64,000 nt of DNA from Anaerotignum faecicola (GCA_024460105.1 JANFXS010000002.1:372001-436000), one strand, 5' to 3'; shown: positions 19,010 to 32,081, counted from the stretch's first letter. The notes: generated by a model not told the origin, from the letters alone. Program-made: numbers and translations.

Positions 19010-19480
19010 TTACCATTTGTAATGTGAGAAAGCCTTGTTAGCCTCTGCCATTTTATGTGTTTCATCTTTTTTCTTGCAGGCGCCGCCCGTGTTGTTAAGG
19101 GCGTCCATAAGTTCACCGGCAAGACGGTCTTCCATTGTCTTTTCGCCGCGCTTTCTTGCGTAAAGCGTTAACCAGCGAAGGCCCAATGTCCTTCTCCTCT
19201 CAGGCCTGATTTCCATCGGAACCTGATATGTTGCGCCGCCGACACGGCGCGCTTTAACTTCAAGCACAGGCATAATGTTGTTCATAGCTTCCTCAAAAGC
19301 CTCAATAGGATCTTTGCCTGTTTTTTCTGCTACTTTATCGAATGCGCCGTAAACAATCCTCTGTGCAACGCCTTTTTTGCCGTCAAGCATAACGCTGTTG
19401 ATAAGTTTTGTTACGTTTTTGCTTTTATATAATGGGTCCGGCAATACTTCCCTTTTAGTTACATGACCTTTCCTTGGCAC
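19010..19480 (-). CDS. rpsG: 30S ribosomal protein S7
   Basis: A 156-residue S7, a primary 16S rRNA-binding protein that nucleates the 30S head and contacts the E site. The GTG start at 19480 follows AAGGAGGG with 7-base spacing and gives the standard [12 protein letters not shown]-terminus; the frame extends 22 codons further upstream without a ribosome site. The conserved [16 protein letters not shown] segment near residue 85 and a C-terminal KAFSHYKW are present. It lies between rpsL and fusA. Confidence 0.98.
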   Translation of the reverse strand: MPRKGHVTKREVLPDPLYKSKNVTKLINSVMLDGKKGVAQRIVYGAFDKVAEKTGKDPIEAFEEAMNNIMPVLEVKARRVGGATYQVPMEIRPERRRTLGLRWLTLYARKRGEKTMEDRLAGELMDALNNTGGACKKKDETHKMAEANKAFSHYKW

Positions 19481-19694
19481 GATTCTTCCCTCCTTAATAA
19501 TAGTTAAATCATAGGTACTCGTGTACAATGCGGTTACACGTTTCATGCCTTACACTTATCTATATACCACGCTTAAGCAGATTGTATATTGTTTGTACAA
19601 GGCATTACTTGTTTAAATATCCAGGGCTGTCCCCTGCTTGGCATTTGCAGTCGGCGCATATTAACATGCGCTGAATATGCCCGCCTTTATTAAA

Positions 19695-20111
19695 TTATTT
19701 CTTTTTAGGACGTTTAGCGCCGTATTTTGAACGAGCCTGCATCCTGTTTGCAACGCCTGCAGTGTCAAGCGTTCCACGGATAATGTGATAACGAACACCG
19801 GGTAAGTCTTTAACCCTTCCGCCGCGGATAAGCACAACGCTGTGTTCCTGAAGGTTGTGTCCCTCACCCGGGATATATGCTGTTACTTCGATACCGTTTG
19901 TAAGCCTAACCCTCGCAATTTTCCTAAGGGCCGAGTTTGGCTTTTTAGGCGTAGCTGTTTTAACAGCTGTGCATACGCCCCTCCTCTGTGGTGAAGAAAT
20001 GTCTGTAGCTTTCTTCTTAAGGGAGTTAAGGCCTTTCTGTAAAGCCGGGGCAGTGCTTTTCTTTTCTACAGTCTGCCTGCCTTTTCTAACTAACTGATTA
20101 AATGTTGGCAT
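19695..20111 (-). CDS. rpsL: 30S ribosomal protein S12
   Basis: A 138-residue S12 at the decoding centre. The two loops where streptomycin resistance arises are wild type in form: [11 protein letters not shown] near residue 55 and [13 protein letters not shown] near 97. A sensitive genotype is therefore expected at this locus. It is the first gene of rpsL-rpsG-fusA, with its own promoter, because the usual link to rpoC is broken here by an opposite-strand gene. The start follows AAGGAGGTGCACATTAG. Confidence 0.98.
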   Translation of the reverse strand: MPTFNQLVRKGRQTVEKKSTAPALQKGLNSLKKKATDISSPQRRGVCTAVKTATPKKPNSALRKIARVRLTNGIEVTAYIPGEGHNLQEHSVVLIRGGRVKDLPGVRYHIIRGTLDTAGVANRMQARSKYGAKRPKKK

Positions 20112-20184
20112 CTAATGTGCACCTCCTTGCAAAATTAATACTTTCTGCCTGCGTATATTAAATACAATAACAACAATGTCCTGC

Positions 20185-20251
20185 GGGCATAACTAAAGAT
20201 GCCCAAATTCAGACACCGTAAGATTCTAACACCTATATTCCAAAAAGTCAA
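20185..20251 (-). promoter_or_regulatory. Promoter and leader hairpin of the str operon
   Basis: TTGACT (20246-20251), 17-base spacer and TAGAAT (20223-20228) on the minus strand. The leader of about 105 bases contains a GGGCAT/ATGCCC hairpin (20185-20204). Autogenous control by a ribosomal protein through this leader is possible but not shown. Confidence 0.8.
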
Positions 20252-20382
20252 GCAAATTTAAAAATATTACAATATATTTGTACACTGAATATTTATTTCC
20301 AATCCATGCCGATTTTAAACGCTTTGTGTAAAAAATTTTAAAATAGCGATTTAAAAATTAACTATATTTTTTTATTTTTCTG

Positions 20383-20410
20383 TTGTAAAATTTTTTAAAG
20401 ATGTTATAAT
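20383..20410 (+). promoter_or_regulatory. Promoter of the stalk-domain protein gene
   Basis: TTGTAA, 16-base spacer, TATAAT, then a CGGAGG ribosome site at 20440-20445. Confidence 0.7.
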
Positions 20411-20453
20411 TAGACGAGGTATAAGAATATTTTTTACATCGGAGGTTTTATTT

Positions 20454-21434
20454 ATGAAAAGAAAATTTATTAGCGCTTTATTAATTGCGGCAATGAGTGT
20501 CAGCGTTGCATCAATCAATGTTTTTGCAGATGAACAGCGCGATCCTGCAGTCGTTACCGAAGACGACGGTATTGTTGACGAAAACGACGGTATCCTTACT
20601 GAAGGCAGCGAATATGCCAACGGCTCAAGCACTGTAAATGACGAAAAGGGCGAAGAAGGCACAGGCGACGGCACGGAAGGTACAGAAGGTACAGAGGAAA
20701 CTGACAAAACAGAAGACTCTGACAGCACAGAAGGTACTGAAGACACTGACAAAACAGAAGGTACTGAAGATACCGACAAAACAGAAGGTACAGAGGAAAC
20801 TGACAAAACAGAAGACTCTGACAATGACGGCACAATAAAAGTTGTTGTTGACGGAAAAGATATCGTATTCGACGACGCTCTTCCTTATATAGACGACAAC
20901 GATACAACATTACTTCCTCTCAGGGCCGTATCAGACGCAATGGGCTGCGACCTTGAATGGAAAGCCGATACAAACACTTCCGTACTTACAAAAGACGGTG
21001 TTTCACTTTCATTAACAATCGGTTCGACAACAGCTGTTGTTGAAAAAGAAGGCGCTAAAGAAAACGTTACAATGACTTCGGCTCCTGTTATTAACGAAGA
21101 AAACGAAAGAACATATCTTCCAATCCGTGTTGTTGCAGAAACTTTCGGATATGAAGTTTCATGGGATGAAGCTACAAGCACAGTAACAATCACATCAGAA
21201 ACTGCCGAAAGCGAAGCGGATAAAGATGAAGCAGTAACTGATGAAACAGAAACTGACAAAACGACTGCTGATGAAAATGCCGCTGTTGAAGATAAAACAG
21301 AAACTGACGAAACATCTGACGACAAAACAGCTGATGATGAAAAAGCTGACGACGAAAATACAGACAACAAAACAACCGCTGATGAAAATGCAGACGACAA
21401 AACAGCTGACGACGACAGCAAAACTGAGGCCTAA
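20454..21434 (+). CDS. Secreted copper amine oxidase N-terminal (stalk) domain protein
   Basis: A 326-residue exported protein. Residues 1-26 are a Sec signal peptide ending in VFA-DE. An acidic linker (about 27-125) holds a 9-10-residue repeat of the form GTEDTDKTE. A stalk/'copper amine oxidase N-terminal' domain follows (about 125-245), with the two LPLRAVS and LPIRVVAETFG motifs of that beta-hairpin fold. The last 80 residues are Asp/Glu/Thr/Lys-rich with imperfect TADENADDKT repeats. There is no LPXTG anchor or S-layer homology domain, so the protein may be released or held by charge. It sits on the plus strand between rpoC and rpsL, with its own promoter and terminator. Function is unknown. 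Confidence 0.85.
   Translation: MKRKFISALLIAAMSVSVASINVFADEQRDPAVVTEDDGIVDENDGILTEGSEYANGSSTVNDEKGEEGTGDGTEGTEGTEETDKTEDSDSTEGTEDTDKTEGTEDTDKTEGTEETDKTEDSDNDGTIKVVVDGKDIVFDDALPYIDDNDTTLLPLRAVSDAMGCDLEWKADTNTSVLTKDGVSLSLTIGSTTAVVEKEGAKENVTMTSAPVINEENERTYLPIRVVAETFGYEVSWDEATSTVTITSETAESEADKDEAVTDETETDKTTADENAAVEDKTETDETSDDKTADDEKADDENTDNKTTADENADDKTADDDSKTEA
20683..20823 (+). repeat. Coding tandem repeat in the stalk-domain gene
   Basis: Imperfect units of about 27-30 bp encode GTEETDKTE or GTEDTDKTE, partly with an inserted DSD triplet. Units differ mostly at synonymous or Glu/Asp positions. It is prone to length change by slippage. It is not a CRISPR array: there are no unique spacers and the frame is kept. 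Confidence 0.8.
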
Positions 21435-21453
21435 TTAATCAAATATGCAGTAT

Positions 21454-21485
21454 AAAAAACGGCTTGTGTACAGGCCGTTTTTTTA
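21454..21485 (+). terminator. Intrinsic terminator of the stalk-domain gene
   Basis: AAAAAACGGC and GCCGTTTTTTT with a 10-base loop, 20 bases after the stop. A second palindrome, AAAAACAGTT/AACTGTTTTT, lies at 21705-21726 and abuts the repeat element that follows. Confidence 0.88.
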
Positions 21486-21725
21486 TATTAAAACTGTATG
21501 ATAATAACAAACTCTCATATAAATAGTCAATTTAAAATGCCGTCACTTTACATACGAAATACTTAAAATATCTCATGCCAAACCTCATTTAAGCTTGCAG
21601 ACTTATATATCTCTTTTATCTGTTTCAAGAAGGTGCCTTTTAAGTTCATGTCCAAATCGTACTTTTATAACTGCATGGTTTACAAGCAAACACTTTTTTT
21701 GTCAAAAAACAGTTTTAACTGTTTT

Positions 21726-22001
21726 TAGCTTCATCTTACAAAAACACACACGGTTTTAACGGACGTTAACGGCGCAATGCCGTATTAAATCCGCTTGACG
21801 TAGAGCGGCTGCGCCTGCACGATTTTCCCTTGCTCTTACGCCGCTAACGTCTGTTAAAACTCTCCGCCCTCACAAATAAATATTTTTGCAGTTCAGTGTG
21901 CATATGCGCCGGCATAGCGGCTCCTAAAGCAAACGTGTGCAACAAGTAAATGCGGAAAATTTTTCCTTGTGTAGCGCGCGTGCCCTTGTAAAGCGAAGCT
22001 A
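21726..22001 (+). mobile_element. MITE-like 276-bp repeat, copy 1
   Basis: Ends TAGCTTCATCTTACAA and TTGTAAAGCGAAGCTA form terminal inverted repeats closed by TA on both sides. Inside, module A is bounded by GTTTTAACGGACGTTAACGG and an inverted partner (CGCCGCTAACGTCTGTTAAA). Module B ends with GGAAAATTTTTCCTTGTG. It aligns along its full length with copy 2 (opposite orientation) and copy 3. There is no transposase ORF; a 62-codon frame inside is not coding. A TA flank is what IS630/mariner-type transposition leaves, which is inference. Confidence 0.72.
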
Positions 22002-22228
22002 TATTATTCCTAAAAAATATTATACTTTTCATAAAAAAATATTATGTATAAGAGCACATATTGCGGAGCAAAAAAATATATCCCTAAAAAATCCAAACGT
22101 AAGCACTTAAAAAATATGCTTCATAGCAAAGCTTCACAACAGCGAATAATGAATATGATTTTCATATAAATTTCACACCATGCGGGCATATTTCCCAAAT
22201 AAAATTTATGATATTTATCATCCATATA

Positions 22229-22270
22229 AAAAAGCCTTTCAAGCGTAAATTTAATACGCTTGAAAGGCTT
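22229..22270 (-). terminator. Intrinsic terminator of rpoBC
   Basis: Perfect 14-bp stem GCCTTTCAAGCGTA/TACGCTTGAAAGGC with a 7-base loop and six T on the minus strand, 42 bases after the rpoC stop. It ends the rpoBC transcript before rpsL. Confidence 0.92.
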
Positions 22271-22311
22271 TCCGCTTTAAATACAGTCAAACATTATTGC
22301 ATGCATTTTTA

Positions 22312-25300
22312 TCAATAATCCAATGCTTCGGCATTTTCAGCCGCCGCCGTAAGCTCCTCTGTTTCGGAAGCCGGAACAACATCAATATTGCGGTACCTTC
22401 CCATACCTGTTCCAGCCGGTATAAGCTTACCGATAATAACATTTTCTTTAAGACCGATAAGCGGATCAATCTTTCCTTTAATAGCCGCTTCCGTAAGAAC
22501 CCTTGTTGTTTCCTGGAATGACGCTGCCGAAAGGAACGAATCCGTGGCAAGCGACGCTTTTGTAATACCCAAAAGCACCCTTGTGCCTTTTGCAGGCTCA
22601 AGGCCTTTTTCAATCATTTCCGCATTTGTGTTTTCAAACGTAAGCCAGTCCACAAGACTTCCCGGAAGGAATTCCGTATCGCCGTTTTCTTCAATCTTAA
22701 CTCTTTTAAGCATCTGGCGCACGATAACTTCTATATGCTTGTCATTGATTTCAACGCCCTGTAAACGGTAAACTCGCTGAACTTCCTGAATCATATAGTC
22801 CTGAACGCCCCTAAGGCCTTTAATCTTGAGTATGTCGTGAGGATTAACGCTTCCTTCGGTTATTTCATCGCCCGCTCCTATAATGTCGCCGTCAAAAACT
22901 TTAATCCTTGAACCGTAAGGTATAAGGTAGTCTTTACTTTCGCCTGTTTCATTATTAGTGATAGTAACTTCCCTTTTCTTCTTAGTTTCGTTAAGTTTAA
23001 CCATACCTCCGAACTCCGAAATAATTGCAAGTCCTTTTGGTTTCCTTGCCTCAAAAAGTTCTTCGACACGAGGGAGACCTTGTGTGATGTCGTCTCCGGC
23101 GATACCGCCCGTATGGAAAGTACGCATCGTAAGCTGCGTGCCCGGTTCGCCGATTGACTGCGCCGCTATAATTCCGACAGACTCGCCGATCCGTACGGAA
23201 CGTCCGCTTGCCATGTTCGCACCGTAGCACTTAGCGCATATACCGATTGTAGAGCGGCATGTAAGCACAGTCCTGATAAGGACTTTCTTAATTCCGGCCT
23301 TCTCTACAGCTTCCGCCTGGTCGTTTGTAATCCTTGTATCGGCTTCAACTATAACTTCGCCTGTTTCGGGATGAACAATATTTTCAACGCTCCAACGGCC
23401 TCTAATCCTATCCTGAAGGCTTTCAATAACTTCATTTCCGTCAAGGAATGCTGAAACCCAAAGCCCCGGAACTTCTTTGCCTTCCGGAGTACAGTCCCAT
23501 TCGCGGATAATAATATCCTGTGAAACGTCTACGAGCCTTCTTGTAAGGTACCCGGAGTCGGCCGTCCTAAGCGCCGTGTCGGTAAGACCTTTTCTTGCTC
23601 CGTGAGCTGAAATAAAATACTCGAGAACAGAAAGCCCTTCACGGAAGTTAGCCTTTATAGGAAGTTCAATAATACCGCCGGACGGGTTGGCCATAAGCCC
23701 TCGCATGCCGGCAAGCTGTTTGATCTGGCTGTTGGAACCACGGGCTCCCGAGTTAGCCATCATGAATATATTATTGTATTTTCCAAGACCGTTAAGAAGG
23801 TCTACAGTTATTTTGTCATTGGCAATATTCCATGCCTCTATAACTTTATTATGGCGTTCTTCGTCAGTCATAAGTCCGCGCCTGAACTTCTTTGTTATAA
23901 CTTCAACCGCCGCCTCGGCTTCTTCAAGATGCGCCTGTTTAGTTGCGGGTATTTCCATATCAGAAACTGAAACCGTAAGGGCTCCTCTTGTTGAGAATTT
24001 AAAACCGAGGGCTTTTATTTTGTCAAGCACTTCCGCAGTATCAGTCGAACCGCATTTATTTATGCAACGGTTAATAATTTTCCCAATCGCCTTTTTATCA
24101 ACAAGGAAGTCAATTTCGTACCTGAATTTATCTTCATCCTTTGTCCTGTCGATATATCCGAGGTTTTGAGGAATAGCCTCGTTAAATATAATACGGCCTA
24201 CTGTTGTTTCAACAATCCTTGACTCTTTGACGCCGTTAAATTCAAGAGTACGCCTTACCTTAATCTTAGCGTGAAGCGTAATTTCATGATTGTCATAAGC
24301 AAGCATAGCTTCAAGTTCGTCTTTGAATACTTTGCCTTCGCCTTTTTCACCTTCTTTAACAAGCGTTAAATAGTACATACCCAATATCATGTCCTGAGAA
24401 GGAACCGTAACCGGAGCTCCGTCTGAAGGTTTAAGCAGGTTATTCGGAGAAAGAAGAAGGAACCTGCATTCCGCCTGTGCCTCAACGCTGAGAGGAACAT
24501 GGACAGCCATCTGGTCGCCGTCAAAGTCTGCATTATATGCCGTACAAACAAGAGGGTGGAGCTTAATCGCCCTTCCTTCAACAAGTTTAGGCTCAAAAGC
24601 CTGTATGCCCAGCCTGTGAAGCGTCGGGGCACGGTTAAGCATAACAGGGTGCTCTGTTATAACCTGTTCCAAAACGTCCCAAACTTCCGTCTGCAACCTT
24701 TCAACCATACGTTTAGCTGATTTTATATTGTGCGCAAGGCCGTCCTCAACAAGTTTTTTCATTACAAAAGGCTTAAACAGCTCGATTGCCATTTCCTTTG
24801 GAAGGCCGCACTGATATATTTTGAGTTCCGGACCGACAACTATAACGCTTCGTCCTGAATAATCTACACGTTTGCCGAGGAGATTCTGGCGGAAACGCCC
24901 CTGCTTTCCCTTAAGCATATCCGACAGGGATTTAAGCGCCCTGTTTCCAGGCCCTGTAACCGGCCTTCCGCGGCGGCCGTTGTCAATAAGGGCGTCGACC
25001 GCTTCCTGAAGCATCCTTTTTTCATTCCTTACGATAATATCGGGAGCGCCTAAATCAAGGAGCCTTTTCAAACGGTTGTTCCTGTTTATAACACGCCTGT
25101 AAAGGTCGTTAAGATCGCTTGTTGCAAACCTTCCGCCGTCAAGCTGAACCATAGGGCGGATATCGGGCGGTATAACCGGTATAGCGTCAAGTATCATCCA
25201 TTCAGGCCTGTTGTTTGAAGTTTTGAAACTTTCAATAACTTCAAGCCTTTTAATAATACGTATACGTTTCTGGCCTGTTGTGTCAACAAGCTGTTTTTTC

Positions 25301-25881
25301 AGTTCAACGCTTTCTTTCTCAAGGTCAATATCCATAAGAAGCTGTTTAATCGCCTCGGCGCCCATACCTACCTTGAATGAATTGCCGTATTTGTCGTAAG
25401 CGTCCCTGAACTCCTTTTCGGTAAGGAGCTGTTTATACTGCAAAGGCGTATCTCCGCGGTCAAGCACGATATAGCTTGCGAAATAAAGCACTTTTTCAAG
25501 CGCGCGCGGGCTCATTGAAAGTATAAGGCCCATTCTGGAAGGTATGCCTTTAAAATACCAGATATGGGATACAGGGCACGCAAGTTCAATGTGCCCCATC
25601 CTTTCGCGCCTTACTTTGCTTTTTGTAACTTCAACGCCGCACCTGTCGCAGACAATGCCTTTATATCTAATTCTTTTGTATTTGCCGCAATGGCATTCCC
25701 AGTCCTTGCTGGGCCCGAAAATCCTTTCGCAGAAAAGCCCGTCCCTTTCCGGCTTTAACGTCCTATAGTTAATGGTTTCCGGCTTTTTGACCTCGCCTCT
25801 GGACCATTCGCGGATTTTCTCAGGAGATGCCAGGCCTATCTTAATCGAATCAAAAACTATGCCCTGTTCTTGAGCTGCCAT
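22312..25881 (-). CDS. rpoC: DNA-directed RNA polymerase subunit beta'
   Basis: The 1189-residue largest core subunit of RNA polymerase. The N-terminal zinc-binding cysteines ([20 protein letters not shown] near residue 63) and the catalytic [18 protein letters not shown] motif near residue 450, with three Mg-binding Asp, are present. The bridge helix and trigger-loop region ([20 protein letters not shown] near 920) is also intact. The length is normal for Firmicutes. It follows rpoB by 15 bases with an AAGGGGGAAG site. It lacks the usual downstream L7Ae-like gene and is separated from rpsL by a terminator, a 276-bp repeat and an opposite-strand gene. Confidence 0.99.
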   Translation of the reverse strand: MAAQEQGIVFDSIKIGLASPEKIREWSRGEVKKPETINYRTLKPERDGLFCERIFGPSKDWECHCGKYKRIRYKGIVCDRCGVEVTKSKVRRERMGHIELACPVSHIWYFKGIPSRMGLILSMSPRALEKVLYFASYIVLDRGDTPLQYKQLLTEKEFRDAYDKYGNSFKVGMGAEAIKQLLMDIDLEKESVELKKQLVDTTGQKRIRIIKRLEVIESFKTSNNRPEWMILDAIPVIPPDIRPMVQLDGGRFATSDLNDLYRRVINRNNRLKRLLDLGAPDIIVRNEKRMLQEAVDALIDNGRRGRPVTGPGNRALKSLSDMLKGKQGRFRQNLLGKRVDYSGRSVIVVGPELKIYQCGLPKEMAIELFKPFVMKKLVEDGLAHNIKSAKRMVERLQTEVWDVLEQVITEHPVMLNRAPTLHRLGIQAFEPKLVEGRAIKLHPLVCTAYNADFDGDQMAVHVPLSVEAQAECRFLLLSPNNLLKPSDGAPVTVPSQDMILGMYYLTLVKEGEKGEGKVFKDELEAMLAYDNHEITLHAKIKVRRTLEFNGVKESRIVETTVGRIIFNEAIPQNLGYIDRTKDEDKFRYEIDFLVDKKAIGKIINRCINKCGSTDTAEVLDKIKALGFKFSTRGALTVSVSDMEIPATKQAHLEEAEAAVEVITKKFRRGLMTDEERHNKVIEAWNIANDKITVDLLNGLGKYNNIFMMANSGARGSNSQIKQLAGMRGLMANPSGGIIELPIKANFREGLSVLEYFISAHGARKGLTDTALRTADSGYLTRRLVDVSQDIIIREWDCTPEGKEVPGLWVSAFLDGNEVIESLQDRIRGRWSVENIVHPETGEVIVEADTRITNDQAEAVEKAGIKKVLIRTVLTCRSTIGICAKCYGANMASGRSVRIGESVGIIAAQSIGEPGTQLTMRTFHTGGIAGDDITQGLPRVEELFEARKPKGLAIISEFGGMVKLNETKKKREVTITNNETGESKDYLIPYGSRIKVFDGDIIGAGDEITEGSVNPHDILKIKGLRGVQDYMIQEVQRVYRLQGVEINDKHIEVIVRQMLKRVKIEENGDTEFLPGSLVDWLTFENTNAEMIEKGLEPAKGTRVLLGITKASLATDSFLSAASFQETTRVLTEAAIKGKIDPLIGLKENVIIGKLIPAGTGMGRYRNIDVVPASETEELTAAAENAEALDY

Positions 25882-25896
25882 ATTTTAACTTCCCCC

Positions 25897-29778
<3,882 letters not shown>

Positions 29779-30017
29779 GGCTTCGTCACTCCTTGATTTA
29801 TTTGTACTTCTTCCTAACGCAAAATATAGAATTCCTTAAACAGACTTAGACCTTTGCCTGCACCACCTTTGATCAGCAGCGAGGCAAAAGCCGTAAAATT
29901 TCAAGAAATTCTTATTTTTTTAATATATAAATATAGATATTGTACAACAACAGTATATTCCAAGCGGATAATTTTAGTAAAAAACACCACTTTTATTATA
30001 AATATAAAATTATTGTA

Positions 30018-30046
30018 TTGTAATATTAAAATACCTATGGTATAAT
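30018..30046 (+). promoter_or_regulatory. Promoter of the candidate small RNA
   Basis: TTGTAA (30018-30023), 17-base spacer, TATAAT (30041-30046) on the plus strand, pointing toward the rpoB promoter. Confidence 0.6.
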
Positions 30047-30050
30047 ACAA

Positions 30051-30139
30051 CCTAAGTATGCAGACATAATGCATTTCCACCTTAGGTGACTTCTCATTAT
30101 CTTACCAAAACCAAGCCTTTATGTCAAGGCTTTTTCTTT
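30051..30139 (+). ncRNA. Candidate small RNA facing rpoB
   Basis: A region of about 88 bases placed exactly between a good plus-strand promoter and an intrinsic terminator. A 5' hairpin has CCTAAG (30051-30056) pairing with CTTAGG (30081-30086) and inner ATGCA/TGCAT. The 3' terminator is AAGCCTT (30113-30119), loop TATGTC, AAGGCTT (30126-30132), then TTTTTCTTT. There is no credible ORF. Its first 40 bases are complementary to the predicted 5' end of the rpoB mRNA, and the terminator DNA contains the rpoB -35 box. It does not look like 6S RNA, SRP RNA or a T-box. Confidence 0.5.
30099..30127 (-). promoter_or_regulatory. Sigma-A promoter of rpoBC
   Basis: TTGACA (30122-30127), 17-base spacer, TAAGAT (30099-30104) on the minus strand. 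The predicted start near 30092 gives a leader of about 313 bases, AT-rich apart from the 5' hairpin and a GATCAAAGGTGGTGCAGG stretch near 29870. Confidence 0.82.
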
Positions 30140-30515
30140 ATGGCTAGTATTTTATTTCTATATGGCGCTTTTTCACGTTTATTATTTCCCCTTTGTCCCG
30201 GTTTAAAACATAATTGCATAAATTTTACATCAGGCTTATATCAAGTATGATTTACATTTAAAATTCATCTGTTTTCAACTTTGCATACACATACGGGCTT
30301 TTGAATTTTATTTCCCGAAACGACTGCGCCTCTGCGTCCATATTGCGTTAGATACGCTCCGCCTTCCTTTATGCATGTGCATTTGCGCCAAAAATATCAA
30401 AAAATTGTCCTGCCAATGCGGCAGTTTAAAAGTATGTATAAAATTAATACAGCCGTCAGGCCGCTTATGGCTGTTTTAACCTGTTATCCTTTGCAGACCG
30501 AACGACACGCATACA

Positions 30516-30558
30516 AAAAATCCGGCTTATTGTATTTCTTTTGCAAAGCCGGATTTTT
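30516..30558 (-). terminator. Terminator of the small membrane protein gene
   Basis: AAAATCCGGCTT and AAGCCGGATTTTT with an 18-base loop, T-rich on both strands and so possibly bidirectional. It lies about 20 bases after the minus-strand stop. The gap 30140-30515 shows no other feature. Confidence 0.8.
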
Positions 30559-30579
30559 CAGCGCAACAATATTTTCTTA

Positions 30580-30903
30580 TTATATTATTATCATTATTAC
30601 GCTTATAACTATTGACGCGCCTATAAGAAGCTTTGAAACTGTATCGTATTTGCCAAAACCAAACCGTAAAACAAGCGCTGCAAGCGGAAGTATACCGAAA
30701 CAGTATGAAACCGCAATTCCCGCAACGTCATTTGTCGGCCGCGACGACGCGTTAATATATGCCACGAATAACGCCGCAACGGCAGTAAATCCAATTATAA
30801 ACGTAACAGCCTTCGGGTTTGTCACAACAAGCAAAAGTATAATGCTTGTAATCGAAACTGCAAGTATTATTCCCATAAAAACCGCCATCAGTCCTAAAGC
30901 CAT
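30580..30903 (-). CDS. Small membrane protein, unrecognised
   Basis: A 107-residue very hydrophobic protein with three to four predicted transmembrane helices (about 4-27, 32-50, 62-82 and 88-107) and short polar loops (NASSRPTND, RFGFGKYDTVSK). I do not recognise a family. The start ATG follows AAGGGGGTATATAT. It is a single-gene unit with a strong terminator, which supports real expression. It lies between the rpoB promoter region and the ribonucleotide-reductase-like small gene, without functional clues. Confidence 0.65.
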   Translation of the reverse strand: MALGLMAVFMGIILAVSITSIILLLVVTNPKAVTFIIGFTAVAALFVAYINASSRPTNDVAGIAVSYCFGILPLAALVLRFGFGKYDTVSKLLIGASIVISVIMIII

Positions 30904-31066
30904 ATATATACCCCCTTATGTAAAAGTATTATATATTAAGCTTAACGAATTGGCACGGAAATTACCATAACAAAATTCTTAACCTTTTACTAAAAATATA
31001 GTAAAAAATCTCCCCGGATTCAAAAATATGCCTTATTTTATCTCTAAAATGCTTTATGCCGCCGTT

Positions 31067-31339
31067 TCAAAAAACAGAATGTTTAACCCTGTCCCTCTCC
31101 TCGGCTCTTTTAGCGTCGTTCCACCTTTCCGTAGTTCCCACAAGGTATCCCGTAATCCTCCTTATCCTTTCAAAAGGAGGAGCGCTTTTAAAGCGGTACT
31201 TTAAATCCACAAATTCACCGTCCAAAGATACCTCGACAGATTCAATTTCCCTGTGCGGATACTGTTTTTTGCCGTAATTAACATACGCCATTTTTTCGTT
31301 TTCATCTATTTCTCCATTTAAAACAATAACGTCAACCAT
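31067..31339 (-). CDS. Short protein resembling the class III ribonucleotide reductase (NrdD) tail
   Basis: A 90-residue cytosolic protein. Its last 35 residues contain ERIRRITGYLVGTTERW then NDAKRAEERDRVKH. That resembles the C-terminal segment of anaerobic ribonucleotide reductases, where the glycine of an RVxGY-type motif carries the radical. The first 55 residues, with VDVIVLNGEIDENEKMAYV, do not match the NrdD body, and no CxxC zinc pair is present. It could be a stand-alone glycyl-radical spare part like GrcA, or a small protein that shares only this motif. The start ATG at 31339 follows AAGGAGG, and a longer frame upstream is unsupported. It is divergent from the CRP/FNR gene. Confidence 0.7.
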   Translation of the reverse strand: MVDVIVLNGEIDENEKMAYVNYGKKQYPHREIESVEVSLDGEFVDLKYRFKSAPPFERIRRITGYLVGTTERWNDAKRAEERDRVKHSVF

Positions 31340-31401
31340 ATTTATAACCTCCTTATTTACATTTATATAAATATATGATACCATAATTCTATATTTTTAC
31401 T

Positions 31402-31415
31402 GTTGCATTTGCAAC
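31402..31415. promoter_or_regulatory. Candidate operator between divergent genes
   Basis: GTTGCA-TT-TGCAAC, a perfect 6-bp inverted repeat 15 bases ahead of the CRP/FNR start codon, in the 91-base divergent gap. Autoregulation is inference. Confidence 0.4.
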
Positions 31416-31430
31416 AAGAGAGGTGATTTT

Positions 31431-32081
31431 ATGGGATTTGGTGACTGCGGCCTTTTTAACGAAATAACGCCTGAAGAATACAAACAAATGATGGAATGTT
31501 TCGGCAGTATTAAAAAAACATTTAAATCAGGCGAAATAATATGCGATTATTCTGTAAACAGCTCACAGGTCGGCATTATAGAATCCGGGCTTGCTTTAAT
31601 GGTGCGCATAGATTTTGAAGGCAACAGATCAATACTCGAAACCCTTGAAAGCGGCAGCATATTCGGCGAAGAAATAGCTTTTTCAGGCAGTTCCAAAGAC
31701 AGTATATTTGTACTATGCCAAAAAAACTGCACCGTACTTTTCCTCGATTACGAACATATAACAAAACGATGCCAAAATGCCTGCAACCACCACACGCTCC
31801 TTGTGCAGAACCTTTTTAAGATGATTGCAGATAAGCTTCTGCTGATGAGCAGCCGCGTTGAAGTTTTAAGCCAGAGAACAATACGCGGCAAACTGTTATG
31901 CTATTTTAATATAACTGCCGCAAACCGCAAAAGCAGTTCGTTTACACTGCCGTTTTCAGTTACCGCCCTTGCCGATTATATCTGCACCGACAGAAGCGCA
32001 ATGATGAGGGAAATAAAAAATCTGAAAGAAGAAGGAGTAATAGAAATGGAACGCCGCAATGTTAAACTTCTTCAAAGATAA
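31431..32081 (+). CDS. CRP/FNR family transcriptional regulator
   Basis: A 216-residue DNA-binding regulator. An N-terminal cyclic-nucleotide-binding-like beta-roll (about 20-115) is followed by a dimer helix (120-145) and a C-terminal winged helix. FSVTALADYICTDRSAMMRE near 182 is the recognition part of that HTH. Nine or so cysteines are scattered through it, but the regular FNR cluster spacing is not evident, so the signal cannot be named. It diverges from the NrdD-tail-like gene across 91 bases that hold a palindrome. The start follows GAGAGGTGATTTT. No partner gene lies downstream. Confidence 0.88.
   Translation: MGFGDCGLFNEITPEEYKQMMECFGSIKKTFKSGEIICDYSVNSSQVGIIESGLALMVRIDFEGNRSILETLESGSIFGEEIAFSGSSKDSIFVLCQKNCTVLFLDYEHITKRCQNACNHHTLLVQNLFKMIADKLLLMSSRVEVLSQRTIRGKLLCYFNITAANRKSSSFTLPFSVTALADYICTDRSAMMREIKNLKEEGVIEMERRNVKLLQR

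Noticed and set aside
20683-20823. Possible CRISPR-like array
   Set aside because: Units are contiguous, in frame and without spacers; it is a protein-coding tandem repeat.
20372-21421. Minus-strand frames with Ser/Val-rich repeats opposite the stalk-domain gene
   Set aside because: They are the complement of the coding repeat; the plus strand has promoter, ribosome site, signal peptide and terminator.
21844-22032. 62-codon minus-strand open frame
   Set aside because: Lies inside the 276-bp repeat and is not kept in the other copies.
30051-30139. 6S RNA, SRP RNA or T-box identity for the candidate small RNA
   Set aside because: Too short for 6S, lacks the SRP tetraloop motif and lacks the T-box core on either strand.
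30180-30515. Degenerate copy of the 276-bp repeat upstream of rpoB
   Set aside because: Shares only short GC-rich words; no terminal repeats found.
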